Assembly (NCBI GenBank): GCA_016184445.1
Contig: JACPCT010000184.1
Location: 1-7,130, forward strand
Source: Candidatus Tectimicrobiota bacterium
Lineage (GTDB): Bacteria > UBA8248
DNA: 7,130 bases
Direction: 5' to 3'
A model generated the notes under the pieces. The model did not search any database and was not told where the DNA came from. It saw only the letters and a program-made list of their open reading frames with translations. This document shows, piece after piece, positions 1-5,428 of the stretch; the first letter of the stretch is position 1; each line of letters begins with the position of its first letter. The translations under genes were made by a program, and so were the position numbers.

Positions 1-41
1 CCGCTCACCCGCGCTCGCAGTACACGGGAGACTACATATCC

Positions 42-620
42 ATGGCCACCGCGACGAAAAAGAAGAAGGCTGCGGGCGCCCCGAAAAAGGCCCCGAAGCG
101 GACCCCGGGGCGCGCCGCCCCCTACACGCCACCGCCGAAGCTGCCCATCTCCTTCCGTGTCAACGGGAGCGAGGTCCGCGCGGAGGCCGCGGCCCACACC
201 TCGCTGCTCTACCTGCTGCGCGACCTGGGCTTCACCGAGGTCAAGAACGGCTGTGAGGCGGGCGACTGCGGCGCTTGCACCATCCTGCTGGACGGCGCGG
301 CCGTGAACGCCTGCTGCGTCCTGGGCGTGCAGGCCGACGGCCGCGAGATCACGACGGTCAAGGGCATCGGGACGGTGGAGAACCTCCATCCCATCCAGCG
401 CAAGTTCATCGAGCACGGGGCCATCCAGTGCGGCTTCTGCACGCCCGGCATGATCGTGGCCGCCTACGAGCTCCTCGAGAAGAAGCCGCACCCCTCGCGC
501 GAGGAGATCAAGGCGGGCATCGCGGGCAACCTCTGCCGCTGCACGGGGTACGTCAAGATCATCGACGCCATCGAGGCCGCCGCCGGCGAGATGGCCCCCT
601 CCAAGGGAAGGAAGTCGTGA
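42..620 (+). CDS. CoxS-like small subunit of a molybdenum hydroxylase, two [2Fe-2S] clusters
   Basis: This is the iron-sulfur small subunit of the xanthine dehydrogenase/CO dehydrogenase/aldehyde oxidase family. It passes electrons from the molybdenum cofactor of the large subunit to the FAD subunit. The 192-aa protein has an N-terminal plant-ferredoxin-like domain (about 36-110) with cluster ligands C71, C76, C79 and C91. A C-terminal helical domain (about 115-183) carries the second cluster on C130, C133, C165 and C167 (QCGFC and LCRC motifs). All spacings match the family. Residues 1-35 are an extra Lys/Ala/Pro-rich extension with no twin-arginine motif, so a cytoplasmic enzyme is likely. 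The ATG start has GGGAG at 26-30, a rather long spacing of 11. It overlaps the ATPase gene by four bases. The substrate (CO, purine, aldehyde or aromatic) cannot be told from this subunit. The adjacent CoxD/CoxE-type genes favour a CO-dehydrogenase-like or related hydroxylase. Confidence 0.93.
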   Translation: MATATKKKKAAGAPKKAPKRTPGRAAPYTPPPKLPISFRVNGSEVRAEAAAHTSLLYLLRDLGFTEVKNGCEAGDCGACTILLDGAAVNACCVLGVQADGREITTVKGIGTVENLHPIQRKFIEHGAIQCGFCTPGMIVAAYELLEKKPHPSREEIKAGIAGNLCRCTGYVKIIDAIEAAAGEMAPSKGRKS

Positions 621-1561
621 CCTCAAGCCAAGCGGGCGCCGCCAGGCGCAAGAAGTCCGAGGCGGATTTCACCTCGGTCGAGACGGTGCAGGAGACCCTC
701 AGGAGCCAGGAGTACATCGCCGACCGGACGCTGGCCACGACCCTCTTCCTCGCCATCAAGCTGGAGAAGCCCCTCTTCCTCGAGGGCGAGGCGGGCGTGG
801 GCAAGACGGAGCTGGCCAAGGTCCTGGCCGGCGCGCTCGACACCGAGCTCATCCGCCTCCAGTGCTACGAGGGCCTGGACTCGAACTCGGCCCTCTACGA
901 GTGGAACTACGCCAAGCAGCTCCTCCACATCAAGATGGAGGAGGGCAACCAGGGCGACGCCAAGAAGATCGAGCGCGACATCTTCAGCGCCGACTACCTG
1001 ATCGAGCGCCCCCTGCTGCGGGCCCTCGTCCGCTCGAAGGAGCGGCCGGCCGTCCTGCTCATCGACGAGATCGACCGCTCGGACGAGGAGTTCGAGGCGT
1101 TCCTGCTCGAGATCCTCTCCGACTTCCAGATCACCATCCCCGAGATGGGCACCATCAAGGCCGGGCGCCGGCCCGTCGTCGTCCTCACGAGCAACCGCAC
1201 CCGCGAGATCCACGACGCCCTCAAGCGCCGCTGCCTCTACCTGTGGGTGGACTACCCCTCCTTCGAGAAGGAGGTGGAGATCATCCTCACCAAGGTCCCC
1301 GGCGCCCCGCGGCGGCTGGCCGAGCAGATCACCCGCTTCATGGGCCAGGCGCGCACGATGGACTTCTACAAGCGCCCCGGCGTCGCCGAGACGCTCGACT
1401 GGGCCCAGGCCCTCCTGGCCCTCCACCGCGAGGAGCTCGACCCGCAGTCCGTCCGCGAGACCCTGGGCTGCATCCTCAAGTACCAGGACGACATCAAGCG
1501 GGTCGAGGAAAACGGCCTGGACCGCCTCGTGGCCACCGCCCATATCTCCCCCGAGGTGTGA
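617..1561 (+). CDS. MoxR/CoxD-type AAA+ ATPase
   Basis: This is a 314-aa MoxR-family AAA+ ATPase. The Walker A motif GEAGVGKT lies at residues 57-64 (K63, T64). Walker B is LLIDEID with D150 and E151. A sensor-1 Asn is at N193 (TSN) and an arginine-finger-type pair is at R204/R205. In Oligotropha the homologue CoxD is needed for post-translational assembly of the molybdenum-copper-sulfur active site. MoxR proteins generally work with a VWA-domain partner, and one is encoded directly downstream. The start is GTG at 617, because it sits in the GTGA overlap with the preceding stop and has a strong Shine-Dalgarno stretch (GGGAAGGAAG, 605-614). Translation is therefore probably coupled to the small subunit. 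The frame stays open further upstream, but that part runs over the small-subunit gene and gives Arg-rich nonsense. The family call is certain; the exact client is inferred from context. Confidence 0.92.
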   Translation: MTSSQAGAARRKKSEADFTSVETVQETLRSQEYIADRTLATTLFLAIKLEKPLFLEGEAGVGKTELAKVLAGALDTELIRLQCYEGLDSNSALYEWNYAKQLLHIKMEEGNQGDAKKIERDIFSADYLIERPLLRALVRSKERPAVLLIDEIDRSDEEFEAFLLEILSDFQITIPEMGTIKAGRRPVVVLTSNRTREIHDALKRRCLYLWVDYPSFEKEVEIILTKVPGAPRRLAEQITRFMGQARTMDFYKRPGVAETLDWAQALLALHREELDPQSVRETLGCILKYQDDIKRVEENGLDRLVATAHISPEV

Positions 1562-1580
1562 GCGCGCGCGGAGCCCTCCC

Positions 1581-2837
1581 ATGGTGATGCGGCCGATCAT
1601 CGGCGGCACCCTCCCGCAGCGGCGCATACGGACCCCCGGCCGGGGCCTCCAGGGCGAGGTCATCGGCTTCTGCCGCGTGCTCCGGCGGGCGGGCCTGAAG
1701 ATCACCTCCGGGCGGATCGTCGACCTGTTCCGCAGCTTCGACGTCCTGGACATCACCGACCTCGAGAACCTCTACATCGCCGGCAAGTCGAACCTGGTCT
1801 GCAGCCAGGAGGAGCAGGCCCTCTACGACGCCCTCTTCCGCCAGTACTGGTTCGACGAGCGGGCGGGCCAGAGCTCGGCCGACGACTCGGTGGAGCTGGA
1901 CGCCCCCTTCGGCGACGAGGGCGAGGAGGGCTCCACCCAGGAGGGCGGCAAGCCCTCCGACGAGGGGGACACCGAGGGGGAGGGGAAGGACCAGCCCGGC
2001 CTCCCCTCCGACGAGGACAGCGACGCCGGCGCCGAGCCCGGCGAACCCGGCGACGAGGAGGAGGGAATCCCCTCCTACAGCCCGGCCGAGGTGCTCTCGG
2101 CCAAGGACTTCTCGACCTTCGAGGCGGACCAGGTGGCCGAGCTCAGGCGCATCATCGCGAAGCTCGTGCCCAAGCTCGCCACCAAGATCAGCCGGCGCAA
2201 GCGGCCCGACATGCGCTCCCAGGAGGTAGACCTGCGGCGCAGCGTCAAGCGCAGCATCCGCACCGGGGGCGAGGTCTTGCGCCTCTTCCGCCGCAAGCGG
2301 CGCATCCAGAAGACCCAGATCATCCTCCTCTGCGACGTCTCGGGCTCGATGGACAGCTACAGCCAGTTCCTCATCCAGTTCCTCTACAGCCTCCAGAACG
2401 AGATCAAGTCGCTGCGCACCTTCGTCTTCAGCACGCGCCTGACCGACGCCACCCCCTACCTCCGCCACAAGGACGTGAGCCACGCGCTCAGGCGGCTCTC
2501 CCAGGAGGTGCACGACTGGAGCGGCGGTACCCAGATCGGCAACTGCCTGAAGACGTTCAACTTCGACTACGGCCGAACCATCCTCAACAGCCGTACCATC
2601 GTCATCATCATCTCCGACGGCTGGGACCGCGGCGACACCGAGGTCCTCTCCCTGGAGATGGACCGCCTGCGGCGCAAGTGCTACCGCCTCATCTGGCTCA
2701 ACCCGCTGCTCGGGAGCCCGGGCTACCGGCCGATCGACCGGGGCATGCGCACCGCGCTCCCCTACTGCGACGAGTTCATGTCGGCCCACAACCTCGACAG
2801 CCTGGTCGAGATGACGGGCAAGATCGCCCGCATCTGA
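1581..2837 (+). CDS. CoxE-like VWA (von Willebrand factor A) domain protein
   Basis: This 418-aa protein is the probable partner of the upstream MoxR ATPase. Residues 1-97 form a predicted helical N-terminal part. Residues about 98-162 are a low-complexity linker very rich in Glu, Asp, Gly, Ser and Pro. A basic stretch (about 195-245, with many Arg/Lys) precedes the VWA domain. The metal-ion-dependent adhesion site is intact: DVSGS (D252, S254, S256), the Thr of SGGT (T317) and an Asp in ISDGWD (D346). In the CO dehydrogenase cluster CoxE acts with CoxD in maturing the metal centre, and the same role is inferred here. The start is ATG at 1581, with GGAG at 1570-1573 and a spacing of 7. The gap to the ATPase stop is 19 bases, so the three genes look like one operon. 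No signal peptide or membrane segment is evident. Confidence 0.9.
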   Translation: MVMRPIIGGTLPQRRIRTPGRGLQGEVIGFCRVLRRAGLKITSGRIVDLFRSFDVLDITDLENLYIAGKSNLVCSQEEQALYDALFRQYWFDERAGQSSADDSVELDAPFGDEGEEGSTQEGGKPSDEGDTEGEGKDQPGLPSDEDSDAGAEPGEPGDEEEGIPSYSPAEVLSAKDFSTFEADQVAELRRIIAKLVPKLATKISRRKRPDMRSQEVDLRRSVKRSIRTGGEVLRLFRRKRRIQKTQIILLCDVSGSMDSYSQFLIQFLYSLQNEIKSLRTFVFSTRLTDATPYLRHKDVSHALRRLSQEVHDWSGGTQIGNCLKTFNFDYGRTILNSRTIVIIISDGWDRGDTEVLSLEMDRLRRKCYRLIWLNPLLGSPGYRPIDRGMRTALPYCDEFMSAHNLDSLVEMTGKIARI

Positions 2838-2842
2838 CCCCC

Positions 2843-2873
2843 TTTCCAAAAACCGCTCCCCGCGCTATATACT
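2843..2873 (+). promoter_or_regulatory. Candidate sigma-70-type promoter for the regulator gene
   Basis: The 87-base gap after the VWA gene contains a short AT-rich island in otherwise GC-rich DNA. TATACT (2868-2873) matches the -10 consensus at five of six positions. TTTCCA (2843-2848) matches the -35 at four of six, but the spacing is 19, longer than ideal. A small hairpin follows (CCCGC 2874-2878, GCGGG 2884-2888). The site would give the regulator its own transcript, separate from the cox-type operon. I see no GlnR-type box here, so autoregulation is not indicated. Confidence 0.4.
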
Positions 2874-2924
2874 CCCGCCCGTCGCGGGTCCCTGCGGGCG
2901 CTCCACTGAGGCGGGGTTGCAGGC

Positions 2925-3593
2925 ATGTCCAAGCTGCTGATCTTCACGGCGGACGACGGCTTCGCCGATGCCCTCTGCCGGGCGCTCAGGCGCGAGGGCC
3001 ACTTCTGCAAGGTAGTGGAGGACGAGGTCGCGGCCCTCCAGGAGCTGCGCGCCCGGGGCCTCTCCCTCGTCCTCTTGGACGACGCCCCGGCCCTGCCCTC
3101 GATCAAGAGCCTGCGGGAGTGGACCCCCCTCCCCATCCTCCTCCTGATCGATCCGAGCCGCCTCGCCGGACTGCCGACCCCCCTCGATGCGGACGACACC
3201 CTCGTCAAGCCCATCCGCGAGGAGGAGCTCCTCTTCCGGGTGCGGAACCTCTGCGACCGGCGCCCCGCCGCCGAGCCCGGGGCCGAGGGCGGGACGGTCC
3301 GGGCCCAGGGTCTCGTCCTGGACGAGGACCGCTACGAGATCCGCCTGGACGGGGGCCTCATCGACCTCACCTTCCGGGAGTTCGAGCTCCTCAAGCACCT
3401 GATGCGCAACCCCGGCCGGGTCTTCGACCGCGAGCAGCTCCTGAACCTGGTGTGGGGGGTGGACTACATCGGCGGCCCCCGCACGGTGGACGTCCACATC
3501 CGCCGCATCCGGTCGAAGATCGAGACCGGGGGCCGCAGCTTCATCACCACCATCCGCGGCGTGGGCTACAAGTTCACCGGCGAGATGGGCTAG
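2925..3593 (+). CDS. GlnR-like orphan response regulator (OmpR architecture, atypical receiver)
   Basis: This 222-aa DNA-binding regulator has an N-terminal receiver-like domain (about 1-110) and a C-terminal winged helix (about 125-218). The winged helix is typical of OmpR/PhoB: LTFREFELLKHL, GRVFDREQLL, RTVDVHIRRIRSKI and a GVGYKF wing. It is especially close, as I remember it, to actinobacterial GlnR, sharing LTFxEFELLK and an aromatic-GG-x-RTVDVH stretch. The receiver is short and odd. D10/D11, D52 and K95 can be placed, but the loop after D52 lacks the usual MPxxDG sequence. It reads DDAPALPSIKSL, like the corresponding GlnR segment. No Ser/Thr stands at the switch position (I75/D76). 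Phosphorylation-independent control is therefore plausible. No histidine kinase is nearby. The position upstream of amtB and glnA supports a nitrogen-control role. The ATG start has GAGGCGGGG at 2909-2917 as a weak ribosome site. A PhoB-like regulator with another signal is the alternative. Confidence 0.85.
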   Translation: MSKLLIFTADDGFADALCRALRREGHFCKVVEDEVAALQELRARGLSLVLLDDAPALPSIKSLREWTPLPILLLIDPSRLAGLPTPLDADDTLVKPIREEELLFRVRNLCDRRPAAEPGAEGGTVRAQGLVLDEDRYEIRLDGGLIDLTFREFELLKHLMRNPGRVFDREQLLNLVWGVDYIGGPRTVDVHIRRIRSKIETGGRSFITTIRGVGYKFTGEMG

Positions 3594-3608
3594 CCTCCGA
3601 AGCCTCAC

Positions 3609-3721
3609 CCCGTTGTTCACGGAGCAGGCGCCCGGAAGGAAAGGGAGCCTTCCCCCCCCCTCCCAAGGGGAGAGTCCGAGCCCTGCGTCCGCGAATTTTG
3701 CCCCTTGACGTGAACAACGGG
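3609..3721 (+). repeat. 13-bp perfect inverted repeat closing a possible 113-nt RNA fold
   Basis: CCCGTTGTTCACG (3609-3621) is the exact reverse complement of CGTGAACAACGGG (3709-3721). The arms lie in the gap between the regulator and amtB. Nested inside are CAAGGGG (3664-3670) with CCCCTTG (3701-3707), stopping one base short of the outer stem, and GGAAGG (3634-3639) with CCTTCC (3648-3653). Together these could form a three-way junction in a read-through transcript. Alternatively the arms may be a split operator for a protein that loops DNA. No U-tract follows the right arm, so a standard terminator is not indicated. The repeat is certain; its role is unknown. Confidence 0.5.
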
Positions 3722-3749
3722 TCCGGATCACACAACTGGCCCGGTCGTT

Positions 3750-3787
3750 TTAACCCGTCCGAAACGCCGGTGTAATTTCCCCGAAAC
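3750..3787 (+). promoter_or_regulatory. GlnR-box-like operator upstream of amtB
   Basis: Four 5-bp elements lie exactly 11 bp apart: TTAAC (3750-3754), GAAAC (3761-3765), GTAAT (3772-3776) and GAAAC (3783-3787). Each pair is separated by six bases. The published GlnR box of Streptomyces is gTnAc-n6-GaAAc-n6-gTnAc-n6-GaAAc. Both GAAAC elements match perfectly and the other two each differ at one end base. The site ends 89 bases before the amtB ATG. The layout fits two dimers of an OmpR-type regulator binding on one DNA face, most likely the GlnR-like protein encoded just upstream. Binding itself is inferred. Confidence 0.7.
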
Positions 3788-3797
3788 ATCCCCTCCA

Positions 3798-3803
3798 TAG
3801 CAT
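3798..3803 (+). promoter_or_regulatory. Possible -10 element of an activator-dependent amtB promoter
   Basis: TAGCAT matches the -10 consensus at four of six positions and lies 10 bases after the GlnR-box-like site. No good -35 hexamer sits 16-18 bases upstream, where the last box elements lie. This would suit an activator that replaces -35 contacts. TGTAAT (3771-3776) is a closer -10 match but overlaps the box, which would instead suggest repression. The choice cannot be made from sequence. Confidence 0.25.
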
Positions 3804-3876
3804 CCCCCCCGTGGCGGGCGAGGCGGAATCCACCTGTCGTGTCTCGTGGCGTGGCCGACTTCACGGAGGGAGAACA

Positions 3877-5292
3877 ATGCGCAGATCTACCTGGGCGGCC
3901 TTGGTTTTCGCCGCGGCGGGGGCCGCCGTGGGGCTGGCCGGAGCGGCATGGGCCCAAGACGCCGCGGCGCTCAAGAAGACCCTGGACGCGCTCCAGGCCA
4001 CGGCGGGCGACCTGCGGGTCGCCGTCGACACCGTCTGGGTCCTGGTCACGGCGTTCCTGGTCTTCTGGATGAACGCGGGCTTCGCCATGGTCGAGACCGG
4101 GCTCTGCCGCTCCAAGAACGCCGTGGCCGTGCTCTACAAGAACTTCGCCGTTTTCGCGGCGTCATCCCTCGCCTTCTGGGCCGTCGGCTTCGCCGTCATG
4201 TTCGGGGATGGCACCCCCCTGTTCGGCCTGAAGGGCTGGTTCCTGGGGGGGGCCGACAACAGCCCCGCGATGGGCGACGCCTACAAGGGCGTCTTCTCCT
4301 CCCTGAACTGGACGGGGGTGCCCCTCTACGCCAAGTTCTTCTTCCAGCTCGTCTTCGCGGGCACCGCGGCCACCATCGTCTCCGGGTGCGTGGCCGAGCG
4401 CATCCACTTCTCGGCGTTCATGATTTTCTCGTTCCTGCTGGTCGGCCTCGTCTACGCCACCGGCGGGCACTGGATCTGGGGCGGAGGCTGGCTGGCCACG
4501 ATGGGCATGCTGGACTTCGCGGGCTCGACCGTCGTCCACTCGATCGGCGGCTGGGCGGGCCTCGCCGGGATCATCGTCCTGGGGCCCCGCATCGGGAAGT
4601 ACGGGCCCGACGGGAAGGTGCGGCCCATCCCCGGCCACCAGATGGGCTACGTGGCGCTGGGCGGCCTCATCCTCTGGCTCGGCTGGTTCGGCTTCAACCC
4701 GGGCAGCACCATGGCCGCGGCCCCGGCCGACATCGCCCGCATCGCCCTGACCACTAACATGGCGGCGGCGACCGCGCTCATCACATCGAGCGTCACCTCC
4801 CGCTTCGCGTTCGGCAAGGCTGACCTCTCGATGAGCGTGAACGGCGCCCTGGCCGGGCTGGTGGCCATCACCGCCCCCTGCGCCTTCGTGACGCCGCTGG
4901 CCTCGGTCGTCATCGGCGCCATCGCGGGCGTGGTGGTTTGCTACTCGGTGCCCTTCTTCGACAAGGTCAAGATCGACGACCCGGTCGGCGCCCTCTCCGT
5001 CCACCTGGTCGGCGGGATCCTCGGGACCCTGGCGGTGGGCATCTGGGCGAACCCCGAGTTCACCCCCGGCAAGGCGGCCGGCCTGCTGTGGGGCGGGGGC
5101 CCGAAGCTCTTCCTCACGCAGCTCACGGGGGTGGTGGCGATCGGGATCCTCGTGTTTATCGGCAGCCTCGTTATGTGGTATATCGTCCGTGCCCTGGTCG
5201 GGCTTAGGGTCGGGCCCGAGGCCGAGCTGAGCGGCCTCGACGTGGCCGAGCATGGCATGGAGGCCTACCCGGCCGAATCGCTGGTGCGCTAG
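3877..5292 (+). CDS. amtB: Amt-family ammonium channel
   Basis: This 471-aa inner-membrane ammonium transporter has about 11 hydrophobic segments. Residues 1-26 look like a cleavable signal peptide (MRR, hydrophobic core, AWA before Q27), as in E. coli AmtB. A short amphipathic stretch (about 28-50) precedes the first membrane helix. The Amt signature DFAGSTVVH gives D213 and the first pore histidine H221. The twin histidine is H376 in LSVHLVGG. GWFGFNPGS and the tail motif GLDVAEHGxEAYP (453-465) are also typical. The ATG at 3877 is preceded by GGAGGGAG (3865-3872). An in-frame GTG at 3811 has no ribosome site and would bury the signal peptide. The usual partner glnK (PII) is not adjacent. 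A GlnR-box-like site upstream suggests induction under nitrogen limitation. The downstream glnA probably shares its transcript. Confidence 0.95.
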   Translation: MRRSTWAALVFAAAGAAVGLAGAAWAQDAAALKKTLDALQATAGDLRVAVDTVWVLVTAFLVFWMNAGFAMVETGLCRSKNAVAVLYKNFAVFAASSLAFWAVGFAVMFGDGTPLFGLKGWFLGGADNSPAMGDAYKGVFSSLNWTGVPLYAKFFFQLVFAGTAATIVSGCVAERIHFSAFMIFSFLLVGLVYATGGHWIWGGGWLATMGMLDFAGSTVVHSIGGWAGLAGIIVLGPRIGKYGPDGKVRPIPGHQMGYVALGGLILWLGWFGFNPGSTMAAAPADIARIALTTNMAAATALITSSVTSRFAFGKADLSMSVNGALAGLVAITAPCAFVTPLASVVIGAIAGVVVCYSVPFFDKVKIDDPVGALSVHLVGGILGTLAVGIWANPEFTPGKAAGLLWGGGPKLFLTQLTGVVAIGILVFIGSLVMWYIVRALVGLRVGPEAELSGLDVAEHGMEAYPAESLVR

Positions 5293-5345
5293 AGGGCGGG
5301 GGGGGCCTAGCGCCGCCCCCCGGCAGAGCGAGTCCGAGGCCGAGA

Positions 5346-5376
5346 CGAGGGGGTTCCCGCGAGGGGGCCCCCTCGC
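5346..5376 (+). repeat. Direct repeat plus 18-bp perfect palindrome between amtB and glnA
   Basis: CGAGGGGG occurs at 5346-5353 and again at 5360-5367, followed directly by its complement CCCCCTCG (5368-5375). The second copy and the complement form the perfect palindrome GCGAGGGGGCCCCCTCGC (5359-5376). In RNA the CCCCCTCG arm could pair with the first copy, leaving a 14-base loop. The palindrome itself has no loop and would form best as DNA or between two RNA molecules. The gap also holds a G8 run (5298-5305) and a C6 run (5316-5321) that could pair. None is followed by a U-tract. The structures may tune amtB versus glnA expression or stabilise the mRNA, but this is conjecture. Confidence 0.45.
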
Positions 5377-5428
5377 TTGGCGCTCAAGGGGCCCCGCGGT
5401 TCGCCCCAACCCCGTGGCGGAGACCCTC

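Noticed and set aside
623..1756. Long minus-strand open frame opposite the ATPase gene
   Set aside because: It mirrors a gene with clear AAA+ motifs. Its product is a low-complexity string of Leu, Gly, Glu, Asp and Ala, typical of antisense frames in GC-rich DNA.
1494..2849. Long minus-strand open frame opposite the VWA gene
   Set aside because: It has no recognisable motif and a biased Ala/Val/Leu/Glu/Gly composition. The forward strand encodes an intact VWA domain.
3705..3733. Sigma-70 -35 box TTGACG at 3705-3710
   Set aside because: The hexamer is good, but 16-18 bases downstream there is only ATCACACA, with no -10 element. It also lies in the right arm of the inverted repeat.
3737..3754. 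Sigma-54-type promoter (TGGC near 3737) upstream of amtB
   Set aside because: The -24 half is partly present, but the position for the invariant GC of the -12 element is T/T in TTTTAA.
2678..3775. Forward frame crossing the VWA end, regulator and intergenic region
   Set aside because: Arg/Pro/Gly-rich translation with no motif, in a different frame from the well-supported regulator.
3811..3876. Upstream GTG start for amtB
   Set aside because: It has no ribosome site and would add 22 residues before a good signal peptide. The ATG at 3877 has GGAGGGAG at proper distance.
5252..5428. Upstream ATG start for glutamine synthetase at 5252, inside the amtB end
   Set aside because: The added 59 residues are Arg/Pro/Gly-rich and absent from the family. 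GTG 5429 has a ribosome site and gives the normal length.
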